From assembly GCA_030278955.1 (NCBI GenBank), contig JAOANR010000011.1, forward strand, positions 30,322,403 through 30,386,402: a stretch of DNA of 64,000 nucleotides. The letters are read 5' to 3'. Both the position numbers and the translations under genes were made by a program. The notes under the pieces are model-generated. The model was not told the DNA's origin. It did no database searches and saw only the letters and a list, made by a program, of their open reading frames with translations. Position 1 is the first letter of the stretch; every line of letters begins with the position of its first letter. Below, one piece after another: positions 11,337-21,713 of the stretch. The stretch is from Hygrophila difformis (lineage: Eukaryota > Streptophyta > Magnoliopsida > Lamiales > Acanthaceae).

Positions 11337-12071
11337 ATGAGTAACCATAATAATAATGATCATATATTAAACTATCATATGTCAAGATTAAGATTATATA
11401 CTTCAGAACAACTATACCCAGAATATATTCCAACAGCAAGATATCCTTTAGATGAAAATCAAGAAATAGATTATCCACTAAGTACGATTAATCCACTCGA
11501 TACTAAAAACTATATAATAAATAGAAATGATGAATATGCACAAAATAACACCGATAGCTTGATGATACAAGCAAGAATTGAAAGAGCATTTCTAAACAGA
11601 ATAAGAGGATTAGAACCACAAATAAGACCACTTACAGAAATAAGAACCAACGATAATCGAAGATTTTTAACACCCACATTTAATCCTGATCATGAAATAA
11701 GCCAAAGAGAAATAGAAAATATGGATCAACAAATAGAAGAAAGAAAAACATACATAGACAGAAGAAGACGAAGATTAAATAGATTGCAAAACGATGAAGA
11801 ATTTGGAATAAGACTAGGAAATAGAGGAAAAAGACTACTTTGGATAGGAAACAATATAATCGAAACGGAAGAATATAATGGTAATTTAATACAAATTATA
11901 TCAAAAATAGATGAAGAACAAGAGTTATTATCACAAGTCAAATTAACTATAATCAACAATGAAATTACAACTTACAAAATGTTTCCAGGATATATAATAC
12001 ATAACACCATGTTTACTAGAGCACCTTCACCCGAATTTTCAGATCAAGAATCAAATTATAGTGAAGACTAA
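11337..12071 (+). CDS. Pararetrovirus ORF, 244 aa, unknown function
   Basis: The ATG at 11337 opens an uninterrupted frame of 244 codons. The same frame is open upstream through the primer-binding site but has no ATG there, so this start is chosen. The product is hydrophilic, rich in Asn, Arg and Glu, with a likely helical stretch at about residues 135-175 (QQIEERKTYIDRRRRRLNR). No family is recognised. Solendoviruses have a 5' ORF of unknown role in this position. The next ORF begins five bases after the stop, consistent with translation of several ORFs from one RNA. Confidence 0.55.
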   Translation: MSNHNNNDHILNYHMSRLRLYTSEQLYPEYIPTARYPLDENQEIDYPLSTINPLDTKNYIINRNDEYAQNNTDSLMIQARIERAFLNRIRGLEPQIRPLTEIRTNDNRRFLTPTFNPDHEISQREIENMDQQIEERKTYIDRRRRRLNRLQNDEEFGIRLGNRGKRLLWIGNNIIETEEYNGNLIQIISKIDEEQELLSQVKLTIINNEITTYKMFPGYIIHNTMFTRAPSPEFSDQESNYSED

Positions 12072-12075
12072 TAAA

Positions 12076-12402
12076 ATGCCAGGAATAAAGTTAGAAAATG
12101 AAACATTAAAAAGACTGACTATTAAAATTCATGAAATAGAAAGACAACCACAAGATATAAGCACCATAATAATAAAACAAAAATTATTAAGAATAAAATT
12201 CAAGATTTCTAAAATGATAGATGAAAGAGAAGCATATGTAATTATACAAAAACATATAAATCCAGAAAAAGAAGAATCGGAGATAATAAAAGAATGGTAT
12301 TTAAATGAATTAGAAATAATAGAAATAGAAGAATTAGAAAGGGAAACTGAAATAGATGAAGTAAACGACTTCATTAGAAACATAAGAAATATTAGAAGAT
12401 GA
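12076..12402 (+). CDS. Pararetrovirus ORF, 108 aa, helical, unknown function
   Basis: The start ATG at 12076 follows closely on the previous stop. The frame is intact for 108 codons and encodes a Glu/Ile/Lys-rich, almost entirely helical protein. Its stop TGA overlaps the next ATG as ATGA (12399-12402), a coupling arrangement known from badna- and tungroviruses. It resembles in size and composition the small helical proteins of other pararetroviruses (aphid transmission or virion-associated), but no motif decides this. Confidence 0.5.
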   Translation: MPGIKLENETLKRLTIKIHEIERQPQDISTIIIKQKLLRIKFKISKMIDEREAYVIIQKHINPEKEESEIIKEWYLNELEIIEIEELERETEIDEVNDFIRNIRNIRR

Positions 12403-12752
12403 GTTATCTAGAAGATTTAGAAACAATAAAAGATGGAATTGAACTAATAAAAGAACTAATGATAAGTCTAGATACAAGACTCTACACTATCGAAAGATAC
12501 ATAGACAAAACAATAGTTAAAACTCCACAAAAGCAAGTAGAATTAGAAAAGTCACTCCCACTACCGAAATGGGAGAAGACACCAGAACCAGGAAGTCTCG
12601 ATCATAGAGTAATGATGAAAGAAATAGAAAAACTAAACAAACAAAAAAAAATTTAAATTCTTATGGACAAAGTAGAAAAATTAAAAAAGATAAATGAAGA
12701 ACTAAAGGAAGATAAATTAGAAAGTAGAGAAGATAAGGAAGAAACAGAATGA
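12399..12752 (+). pseudogene. Pararetrovirus small coiled-coil ORF (virion-associated-like) with one in-frame stop
   Basis: This frame starts in an ATGA overlap and runs 85 codons to a TAA (12654-12656). It then continues in the same frame from an ATG at 12663 to a TGA at 12750-12752, which overlaps the next ATG at 12749. One nonsense change therefore splits an ORF of about 117 codons. The N-terminal half is a heptad-like helix, followed by a Pro/Lys-rich segment (LPLPKWEKTPEPG) and another helical, highly charged tail. A small coiled-coil plus basic-tail design just before the capsid resembles virion-associated DNA-binding proteins. This is inference from layout. Confidence 0.45.
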
Positions 12753-14216
12753 ATACAAGTATAGAAGACTTAATAAATGAATTAAGTAGTGATTTAGAAC
12801 GACTAAATTTAGAACCAATATATACAGGAACATTTTCAGAAACAGAATTAGAAACTAATGAAAGCGATTTGGAAGAACAACATAAGGTCTTTATGAATAA
12901 CCATAGATTATATTTACCATCATCAGAAGTAGTTGGAGAAAGTAGCACTACCTTGCCAAGAGAAGGTGTAACAGGAACTATACCAATGGAGGTAGATCAA
13001 ACTACAAATAGACAAAATGTAGACAATTATTAGAGTAGATTATAGAATTTACCTTCAAGAAATTTTCCAATAAGAAAAACAACCTCTAAAAAAGAAATTT
13101 GGAAATACAATGAAGAATTTGAGTTAAAAGAAACAAGAATAGGAAATGTGAGACCAGGAGATGCAATATTCCTAAACCTAGATTGTCTTAAACAGCCAAG
13201 TCTAGAACTAGAAAAATGGAAGCAGATAATAAGAATACATTTAATGTCAGAAGAAAGTACGTCAAGAGCAAAAACATTAAAAATATGGAATTTAGTCCAA
13301 GGAAATGTGGCACAATTCCTTGCAGGAATTTCTTCAAATACAAAACAAACTTATATGAATACAATTACTCAAGGATTTGGACAAGATGTAAATACAGGAA
13401 TAGAGGAATTTATCAATATCATACAAGAAGAATTCCTAGGAGTACAGAGTTTAGATAATAATGCTATAATAGAAGAACGAGATCAAGCGTTACTAAGATT
13501 AAATAAAATAAGACTAAGAGATTTATGCTTTTTTATCAATTCTCTGAACAATTTAAAAGTTACTATTATACAGCTTATACAAGCTCACAAAATAATGAAC
13601 ACACCATGAACTCTATATTTTCAAAATTACCATCACCATGGGATGAATATATGTGGAAAACATGGATTCAAAATAAAATGACTATCCGAATAATTTAGGA
13701 AGCCGAATAAGATTAATAAGACAGGTAATAACTGAGTTATGTTACCAAAGAAAAATATTAGACCACACTAAAATATATAATAAAGCTGCTGATTTATGCT
13801 GTCAAGAAAATACAGAAAATTTTGAATGGGGAAAAAATAAATCCTATAGAAAAAATAAAAGATTTAAAAAATTTAAACCAATAAAAAGAAAATTTAAGAA
13901 AGGAAAAAGATTTAAAATCTTTAATAAGAAAAAAATCTTTAAGCCAAAATTTGGAAGAAAATATTATAAAAGAAGAAATGATAAAAGACAAAATAAAAAG
14001 AATCCAACCACATGTAAATGTTATAACTGTGGAGAAATAGGACACTTTGCAAGTGATTGTACAAAACCAAAGAAAAAACAAGTAAGATTTATGGAATATG
14101 ATATTATAGATGAACAAATATTCAAAGAAATAGAATCAGATCTAGAAAGTATAAGTGAACCAGAATCAGGAGATGGGATATATGAAGTAAAGTTCTTTGA
14201 AATAGAAAATAAATAA
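12749..14216 (+). pseudogene. Pararetrovirus capsid region with CCHC zinc knuckle, frameshifted
   Basis: The ORF opens at an ATGA overlap (12749). Its acidic N-terminal part runs to a TAG at 13031-13033 with another stop close behind. The same frame resumes by 13148 and encodes the capsid core, then is lost near a T-run at about 13530. The C-terminal part is in another frame, Lys-rich, and contains the zinc knuckle CKCYNCGEIGHFASDC (14013-14060), the CxCxxCxxxxGHxxxxC form of Caulimoviridae capsids. It ends at TAA 14214-14216. An acidic N-terminus, a basic tail and a terminal knuckle are standard for the family. With two stops and a frameshift it cannot make capsid. Confidence 0.75.
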
Positions 14217-14217
14217 A

Positions 14218-15207
14218 GATAAAGAAATAATCACAGAAGAACAAGAGGAAACAAAAGAAATAGAATATGTAGAACAATATGAAGGACAAAGAGGATATGC
14301 AATAAAAGCTATCTTGAGTTCAGAACAAATTAATAAAATACAAGAATTAGATCTAAAACATGGATTCAAGCATACAAATTTTAATATACTATCAAGAACA
14401 TTCTCAAGAAATAATATAGTAATTCATGAATATCATGAACTAGAAAAAATAGTAGATGTATGTAACACTAATACTACTCTAAAACTGCACCTTTTAACAA
14501 AAGATATAATGAATAAAGGGTTAGAAAAATTAAGTAGAAAGAAAACAGAGAAAATACAATACGTACATTTAGCATGAGTAAATATTCTAATAAAATCTTT
14601 ATTTAGAAGTGGAATAGACTTACCAGTAACAATAAGCCTACATAATTCAAGATTATTAAATCCACAAGACTCACATTTAGGAACTATTAATGGAAACCTA
14701 ATTTACCAAAAACTACTATTTACATGTTACCCAAACTATTGTGTATCTTTATAAGATCAAAATATAGACGAAACATTAACCCTATACATAAAAGTACATA
14801 AGAATGATGTAATGAAAAATGAAAGTAAAATATTTACAGTACATTATAGTGCTTTTTATAGCTGCCTAAATAGCAATAGACTAAAACCTTATGATGATAA
14901 AAAGACAATAGAAATACACGAAGCATGTAGAGACACAATAGCAGATCTAATATTACCATAATTGAATAATCCAACGTTACAAGATGATTGGATAATTGAT
15001 CTTGCAGACAAGAAAAATACAATAGAGATTGGAAAACCATTAGAACATAGGAGACCACAATTATCCTATATAGGAAGAACAATGAGTAGCAGAAAAAGTA
15101 TAGATTATAGCCCAAGAACAAATCTAATACTTGATCAACCAAGACATAGTATTGATATACCATACGAAAAAGTAAACAAAAAGCCCAAACATGGAGAATT
15201 AATATAG
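14218..15207 (+). pseudogene. Pararetrovirus movement protein region (30K superfamily-like) with three in-frame stops
   Basis: Immediately 3' of the capsid frame, another frame encodes a protein of about 330 residues, interrupted by TGA at 14575, TAA at about 14752 and TAA at about 14959. The middle (ISLHNSRLLNPQDS, then LTLYIKVHKNDV) has the beta-rich character of 30K-type movement proteins, and the C-terminal third is polar. The order capsid then movement protein is that of cavemo- and solendoviruses and is opposite to badnaviruses. In live relatives these are parts of one polyprotein; here the two regions are in different frames. The movement assignment rests on position and general character, not on an alignment. 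Confidence 0.6.
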
Positions 15208-15220
15208 ATATTATAATGGC

Positions 15221-15583
15221 ATGAACTGGATAAAAGGACCAAATATATTAGTAGACACTGGAGCTGGTAAGAATCATATAGGAAAAACTTGTATAAATGG
15301 ATTAACAAAGCATATAGGAACAGAATATAGATATACTACTTTTGAAGGAGAAGTAAAAAGAGTAAATGAAATAGTAATAGTACCAATAAAACTAGGTACA
15401 GACTTAATAGAAGAAGTAAAATGTTATGTAGCAGAAGAAGAATGAGCATCTAGTAGCACCTATCATGTCTTGTTAGGCAATGAGTTTTTAGATTCATTAA
15501 ACAAATATACGATAACATGAGAAATTTTTAGTGGAAAAACAAAAAATGGAAAAGCTTTTGTAATAGGAAAAGCATATATATGA
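15221..15583 (+). pseudogene. First retropepsin-like domain of the pararetrovirus
   Basis: The frame from ATG 15221 encodes LVDTGAGKNHIG, with the aspartic protease Asp-Thr-Gly at 15254-15262. About 72 residues on, after an in-frame TGA (15443), comes the hydrophobic LLG element (VLLGNEFL, 15467-15490). A second TGA lies at 15518. The frame ends at a TGA (15581-15583) that overlaps the ATG of the next ORF. The DTGA, flap-like and LLG order is that of a retropepsin. It is followed at once by a second such domain, which is unusual. It could be a second protease or a non-catalytic relic. Confidence 0.55.
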
Positions 15584-17502
15584 AAGAAATTAGATTTCCA
15601 ACAACAGTATACCTAGAGTTAACTATACTACAAACAAATATAACAACATGTGCTATACTAGATACAGGAGCAGAAATCACATTAATACAAGAACATTTAA
15701 TAAAAGAATGGGAAGTAAATAAAAGACCAATAGAAGTACATGGAGCTACTGGACATAGTCTAATTATTAATAAAATAGCTAAAGATGTTCAAATAATTTT
15801 AGGTAATAAAATATTTACAATACAAGAAGTATTTGTTAGCCCAGTAAAAACAATTGATGTATTATTAGGGACAGATTTTACAAGTTTATTTCAAAGCTTT
15901 AGAGTAGATAGATATAATATTCAACTTAGATCAGCATGTAACCACTATATTACTATTCCGAGAATAAGGAAACCATACAGAGTGCTTCAGAAACGTGGTG
16001 AAAAAGGAGAAATTATAAAACAACCAATTACTTATTACATAAAATTTAAAATTCACAAAATTAAAAAACAAGTGCTAATTCAAAAGCCAGAAGATTTTGA
16101 TAAATATGAACTTCATGAAACAATAAAATACATATCTGAGAACTATGGAGAAAATCCAATTGAAAAATGGAATCTTAATAAAATATATGCAGAATTAAAA
16201 ATGAAAAACGACAATATAATAATAAGAACTCAACCTATGATGCATAATCAAGAAGATATTGAAGAACTTCGAAAACAAATAAATGAATTGTTAGAATTAG
16301 ATCTTATTCAAGAATCTATAGCAGAACATAATAGTCAGGCTTTCTTGGTTAGAAATCGTAGTGAACAAATAAGAAAGAAACCAAGATTAGTAATAAATTA
16401 AAATGAACTAAACAAAAACATGATATTTGATGGATACTTTCTACCTAACAAAGAAAATCTAATAGGATTAGCTAGAGGTAGAACTATCTATTCAAAATTT
16501 GATTGTAAAAATGGATTTTGACAAATTAAAATGCATCCAGATAGTATAAAATATACAGCCTTTAGTATACCACAAGGACACTATGAATGGAAAGTTATGC
16601 CGTTTGGAATAAAAAATGGACCACAAATATTTCAAAGAAAAATGGATAAAACATTTAAAAAATTTAGTAACTTTATATTTGTATACGTAGATGATATACT
16701 AATAGCCTCAAACACTATAGAAGAACATAAAAAACATTTAGATATATTTGCAAAACTCTGTAAAGATCATGGATTAATTTTATCAGAAAAGAAAGCAGAA
16801 ATATTCAAAGATGAAATAGAATTTTTGGGTCTAATATTAAACAAACTTGGAATTAAAATGCAACCACACATAAGTACAAAACTTGTTAAAATGCCTGATG
16901 AACTTAGGAATAAATTAAACATACAAAGATTTCTTGGAATTCTAAATTATGCAGAAGGATTTATATCAAATTTAGCAAAAAAGACAAATGATCTAAGAAA
17001 ATTGATAAGAAAAAATAATAAGATAGGATGGAATGATCAACATACTGAAATTGTCAAACAATTAAAAGAAGAATGCTCCAAATTACCACCGTTAAGATTA
17101 CCTGACGAAAAAGATAATTTAATAGTACAAACCGATAGCTCAGACTACCATTGGGCAGGATTATTAAAAACCGATACTGGTGAAATTTGTAGATATGCAT
17201 CCGGAACATTACAAGGAGCAGCCATAAACTATAGTACAAATGAAAAAGAATTACTTGCAGTGATTAAATCAATAGATAAATTTTCATTTTGGTTATTAAG
17301 TAGAAAGTTTAAAGTATTAACTGATAATACACAAGTAAAACCTTTAATTTATAATAAAGTTTCAAATAAACCCCAATATAGAAGAATAATAAGATATCAG
17401 ACTTTTTTGTCAATGTACGACTTTACTGTTGAATATATTAAAGGGACTGAAAATTATCTAGCTGATTTTTTTAGCAGGAACCCTGAATATGGAGAACAAT
17501 GA
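15580..17502 (+). pseudogene. Pararetrovirus protease-RT-RNase H with two in-frame stops
   Basis: The ORF starts in an ATGA overlap. The order is a retropepsin with ILDTGAEITLI (Asp at 15661) and VLLGTDF about 67 residues later, then reverse transcriptase, then RNase H. In RT, VMPFGIKNGPQIFQ and the catalytic YVDDILIAS (16681-16707) are clear. RNase H has QTDSSDYHWAG with catalytic Asp and TDNTQVKPL. Stops at 16399-16401 (TAA) and 16519-16521 (TGA) interrupt the RT fingers region, each where a single base change would explain it. The frame is otherwise open for 641 codons and ends with TGA 17500-17502. The RT type is that of Caulimoviridae, not of LTR retrotransposons. Confidence 0.85.
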
Positions 17503-18576
17503 ACAATGGGATGATGCTGGTCTGACTGACCACATTTACAATGAAATAGATCGACTACAAAACTACTCCAGTCGACTATGGACAGACAACTAAAACTACA
17601 ACAATTGATTGTTGGGAGCTTTATGGACGAACATAAGACTATCAATGACGATATATATGAATGTAACAAATGTTTGCAGGGATTACTAACTACTATGGAA
17701 GAATACTTTTATAGCCCTGAAGAACTAAATACTGGTGTTTCAAACCAGGAAGGGAAAGCTAATCCTGTTCCAAAAGAGGACAAACAAGCAAAACAATCTG
17801 GGGATGCAAGACCTTCGACCTCGTCGAAAAACATTGCAGAAACTAAGAAGTATTTTTGCGACAATATCCCTCAACCAACACCCATTAGCCCTGAAACAAG
17901 AAACTTTTTAGCAGAATACCATACCCTGAGCAGCTACATATACTCTTTACCCAGACAAGAAACATCATTCTACACAGAATTCACCAAATCCCTACATCCA
18001 CAAGTAACTATTTTACCAGGCTGCGACCCAAGCTTTGTTTCGAACTGTTTCAAATTCGGCTTTATCAGAACTATTTTCCTGTCTCCTTTACGAACCGAAA
18101 TATCCAAATTACCTGTATTAGTTGAAGCCCTAAACATAAGACCAAAAACCCAGAAACTGAAAATATTTTCTATCAGTCCAGAAGTCAAACACTCTTCCTA
18201 CCATCTTGCTATTGTAGAAGAAATCACTAAACCAGAAAGTTATCCTCAAGACTATGGAACCCCCAAAACAGAAATCTTCAATGACAAATACATCCACTTC
18301 AAAAGAGCAATGGGAATACATGCTGTCCATGAAAAGATGAAAAGACTATACAACCAAGGAGCAGGAATCTTTTTTGGAAATGAAGAAATTGTAATGATTG
18401 AACAATTGAACACTCCAGGATTCAGATCAGGAAACTTAGCAGGACTAATTCAGAAATTTGACACATACAATTTTGAATGCTCAGAAGAAGTCAAGAGTAT
18501 CTGGAAGAAAGCTGTAGAAAAATCCACCACAAGTCTGAAGACAAGAACATTTCTTCGGAAAGAGACAACGACGTGA
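17489..18576 (+). pseudogene. Pararetrovirus transactivator/viroplasmin-like ORF, N-terminus probably frameshifted
   Basis: A 332-codon frame runs from ATG 17578 to TGA 18574-18576. A short overlapping frame (17489-17593) in another register begins inside the end of pol and could be the original N-terminus, displaced by an indel. The middle (YTEFTKSLHP.., FKFGFIRTIFLSP, LRTEISKLP) recalls the central domain of Caulimoviridae P6 transactivators, and the location after RNase H and before the promoter is where that gene sits. The C-terminal half has no recognised motif. Codon composition matches the rest of the viral block. Identification is by position and weak resemblance. Confidence 0.55.
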
Positions 18577-18868
18577 AGTAAGCAGTGACGACAAAGAGGA
18601 CCAATGTAGCACTAAGAAGAGAATAATGCAGCAAGACGTATGCCATGACGAAAGTACACAAGCAAACAAAGAAGAAAATCAATAAACAAGTGAATTATTG
18701 AAGACAATAATGCATAGCCACCGGATGAATTATTACAAGAAGACAGCTCAAAGTGCATGATTAAAGAAGAAAGTGACAGCCACCCAACATCAAAATGGAG
18801 AAGAAAAGAAGGGAGAAGATGATGCCACGTATCTCAATTCAGGACCATTAGATCTTCAGAACTCCATC

Positions 18869-18875
18869 TATAAAA
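18869..18875 (+). promoter_or_regulatory. TATA box of the pararetroviral full-length transcript promoter
   Basis: CTATAAAAGGAGG lies about 290 bp downstream of the last viral ORF, in a purine-rich intergenic region. A polyadenylation signal lies 130 bp further on. This close TATA/poly(A) pairing is the layout of the 35S-type promoter in pararetroviruses. Confidence 0.7.
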
Positions 18876-19001
18876 GGAGGCAAGGCTTATGAAGAAGGCA
18901 GAAGTGAAGATACCCATCAGAATACTCTTTCTTTTGCATTTCTTTGTAATCTTTTAGTTCTCTCTCTTTGATGTAAAACTATGAGTAATTTTAAAGCTTT
19001 C

Positions 19002-19007
19002 AATAAA
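19002..19007 (+). terminator. Polyadenylation signal of the pararetrovirus
   Basis: AATAAA lies 130 bp downstream of the viral TATA box. In the circular genome it would be passed once and used on the second pass. Confidence 0.65.
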
Positions 19008-19009
19008 AG

Positions 19010-19604
19010 GATGATCGGCTAATTACAATAGCCTGATCATTCCAGTAATATCTTCGAGTATATTTTTCTAAAAGTCTACCGAAATTCTGAATATAAGTGA
19101 GTGAGTGAAACATATTTTGAGAGTCATGTCATCGATTCAGTGATTTCCGAAAGGTCATGCATACCGGAGTAAGGCAGGAGGCCTGAAAGAAGGATAGCAG
19201 ACGAGGAAAGAAGGTTACTCGTTGAAGGACTCAATCAGAAGTTTCAACCACAAAGCTTATACTACGGAAGCGAAGTAGACCCTGAAATTTTACTTTGAAT
19301 GATAAATACTGTGAATGATCATGGCATATATTTCGATTAATTTCGTTATCTGCTTATAAAGAAAGATTTGAAAATTGTACAACAATTACTGAACATATAT
19401 ACAAGTCTTTTAATTCCACATATACTAAACTGCTTGATAATATGTACAATACTTATAAGACAAAAGTACTAAACTTGACCAGGGGCATATTTGACAATCT
19501 CCACATATAGAGACAAAATTAGGTGGTAAAAAGGAAGAAAAAATAGGCTAGGTACTGATCAAGTAATAACTCACTAGTAAAAGGTATTTATCTATAATTT
19601 TCCC
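19010..19604 (+). other. Pararetroviral leader and right-hand flank, no ORF
   Basis: Sequence downstream of the poly(A) signal, with several purine-rich words (about 19170-19230) and small ATG-initiated frames, fits a viral leader to about 19500. The last 100 bp (TAAAAGGTATTTATCTATAA..TTTTCCC) look like the end of a different, Mutator-like repeat. The exact end of the virus is not visible. Confidence 0.4.
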
Positions 19605-19794
19605 TTTAAATTTTAAATATTGGTTAGTCATATTGGTGTGAGATGTGGGGTTTAGGCCTTTAGGGGTACATTCACCTTTATGTGTTCTGCACTATTAATG
19701 TCATTTAACTGGTTTATTTACTTAAATAAATAAATTGTAAAATGTGGAGTACTTGTTTCTTTAAAATTATTTTCACAAAAATAGTTTATAAATG

Positions 19795-19972
19795 ACTTTT
19801 CAAGGTCAACTAAATGAATATACTATTAGAAAACGGGGTTTGACTTAGTAGTCTAGTCTCGATTTTTAAGTTTATATTTGATGGTTTGAATTTCTACGGG
19901 CTCTTTATGCATTCTGTTTATCCTTTTATAACTTATATAATATGGATTAACATTACTCTCTAACTAGGTATT
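19795..19972 (+). repeat. Diverged repeat, copy B (pairs with 9398-9562)
   Basis: Same ordered words as copy A, ending CTAGGTA, with several small indels. The surrounding 19605-19794 shows nothing recognisable. Confidence 0.6.
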
Positions 19973-20525
19973 AAATACCGGTTTCAATGTCGACATCGCA
20001 TATATGCAAATTTAAGAAAATTTTGAAAATATTTAAAATTTTTATGAAAATTTTGAAGATATTTGATAAATTTGATTTCGATTTTAAGGAAATCATGGGA
20101 ATTGGTACAAGAAGTTGGAAATTTTAATTTTTTATTTTAATATTTATTTGTAATACTATTTTAGATATTTTAAAGTAATGTCTAGCCAAAAAAGATATTT
20201 TAAAGTAAAGAAAATATTTAATTAAAATCATGACGACTATTACATATGGGTTAAATAAATTCACAATTAATTTTAAGTCAACTTCCATTTGTGTTCTGAC
20301 TTTCAATCTCTTATCTATTTAAATTAATTTTTTTTAACAAAAGAGAATATCGGAAATTTCTGTCGAATTTCGGAAAATATTGATGAAATTTCGGGAAATA
20401 TCGAGTTTCTGTCGAAATTTTGATGGAAATTTTACAAAAAGTATGTCATGTAAAATTTCGCTTCGAGATGCTTTGATACCCAAAATTTCGGGATATTGAC
20501 GGAAATTTAAAACAATGCCTTTAAC
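19973..20525. repeat. AT-rich repeat with CGAAATTTCGG-type words, unclassified
   Basis: Between about 19980 and 20520, GAAAATTTTGAARATATTT and CGGAAATTTCTGTCGAAATT words recur in both orientations, most densely at 20340-20520. The pattern suggests subterminal repeats of a non-autonomous DNA transposon, but no termini or target duplication were found. There is no ORF. Confidence 0.3.
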
Positions 20526-20547
20526 TATGCTCAAATATCAATTTTGA

Positions 20548-20775
20548 AGGGGATGTGGATTTGCCCAAGTGGTAAAGTCTCTGTCTTTCAACCTCATGCT
20601 GGATGTCCGATTCCCCACCCGGCCCCATCCACTTTGATGCCTTTGTGTTGGTGCCATCCGGGTACATGGGCAAGATTGGGCCGGGAGTTCGTAAGCCCAA
20701 GTAGGAAGCAAGGTTGGAACCGAGAGATGAAGGGTGCGGAAAATGGAGGAATTGGCCGAAAAGGCTAAGAATGCT
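20548..20775 (+). mobile_element. tRNA-derived SINE
   Basis: An A-box-like TTGCCCAAGTGGT (20561-20573) and a B-box-like TGTCCGATTCC (20604-20614) are spaced as in a tRNA gene (about 30 bp between them). A GC-richer unrelated body (CCCGGCCCCATCC..GGGCCGGGAGTTCG) follows, ending in AT-rich sequence. AATTTTG occurs just before and just after and may be a short target duplication. It does not fold as an intact tRNA. Limits are approximate. Confidence 0.5.
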
Positions 20776-20826
20776 GTAATTTTGCCAATTTACTTTTAGA
20801 ATTTTATTGCTTTCTTTTATTGTTTT

Positions 20827-21655
20827 TGTTGTTGTCTTAACAAAACTCTTGTGCATATGCTCTTGTCCTGAAAGCAGTTCAGACATGGTTGTAACCGCTT
20901 CTCGGTAACTGCTCTTTAGCAGTTTTTTATCTCAGCCCGCTTAGTTGTTCTATCGATCATTATTTTACACTTGTACATATATTTCAGTCTTTAGATCGGT
21001 TGTTTAGTTAGTAGAGTTGTAATTTTCATTGTGTGAGATTTTATACTCTTCGAGTTAGTTTGTTTTCTCTCCAAGATTTCATAAGAGTTTTTTTTGAGCG
21101 AGTTTAGAGTCTTGATATTTGTTCTTCACTGAATACGAATCTGTAATCAATCATTGAGATCGCGCTTCACTTGCTTCAATTGGCATCGCCGAATTGGAGA
21201 AAACCTTCCTCAATCAAGTTTAGGAGGTTGTGCCTTGCGAGGAACCTCTGAAAGATCTGTAGGAGCGATTCAGCGTGTCTGCTACACCAAAGTTCTGAGA
21301 TCTGAAGGATTTAGCAATCAAGAAATCAGATTGGACGGGTTGTCCAGCGATCGGAGTTGTGGGGGAGTGCAGACTACGATTGTTGTACCGGAATTGTCGT
21401 CTCGGTAACAGAGTCTGTCTTTTGATTGTTTTTAAGTCTTGTTAGGTTAAGAATCTTTTGAGTGTTAGTGATAGAACCTGGATTGGCATCCCCCAGATGT
21501 AGATCCGCTTGGATCGAACTGGGTTACCAAATCTCTTGTTCTTGTTTTACGATTTCCGCTCATCACTCTGCACACACATATAATCTGTTTAAGCGTAGTT
21601 TAGACTGCAAGTCGACGACAAGCTCATAGTTCAAGATAGTTAACTGGGACCAACA
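20827..21655 (+). repeat. 5' LTR of R4
   Basis: 829 bp, TGTTG..CAACA. It is followed after two bases by the primer-binding site and is closely matched by 40237-41068. Confidence 0.95.
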
Positions 21656-21657
21656 CT

Positions 21658-21669
21658 TGGTATCAGAGT
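21658..21669 (+). other. Primer-binding site of R4
   Basis: TGGTATCAGAGT complements the initiator tRNA-Met 3' end with one mismatch at the last base. Confidence 0.85.
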
Positions 21670-21713
21670 GGCAGACTCTGACGAACTAGAGACGATTTGA
21701 AGAAATCTTGAAA

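Larger units (their letters stand above)
10950..19500 (+). mobile_element. Endogenous pararetrovirus (Caulimoviridae, solendovirus/cavemovirus-like), decayed copy
   Basis: An approximately full genome's worth of collinear viral regions is present: small 5' ORFs, capsid with zinc knuckle, 30K-type movement protein, aspartic protease, RT-RNase H and a transactivator-like ORF. Then come a TATA box and polyadenylation signal 130 bp apart and an A-rich leader. The capsid-movement-pol-transactivator order is that of solendo- and cavemoviruses. There are no LTRs, and the tRNA-Met site lies inside the genome, as in pararetroviruses. Multiple in-frame stops and frameshifts in the capsid, movement and pol regions show an old, non-functional copy. 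The outer limits are approximate. Confidence 0.85.

Noticed and set aside
11726..14369. Long minus-strand ORFs opposite the viral genes
   Set aside because: They are rich in Ile, Phe, Leu and Ser as expected from the complement of A-rich coding sequence and have no motifs.
10983..18576. Pararetroviral block as an LTR retrotransposon
   Set aside because: No LTRs, a Caulimoviridae-type zinc knuckle and RT, no integrase, and a TATA/poly(A) pair after the last ORF.
20561..20614. Functional tRNA gene
   Set aside because: A and B boxes are present but the sequence does not form paired acceptor and anticodon stems; a SINE head explains it better.
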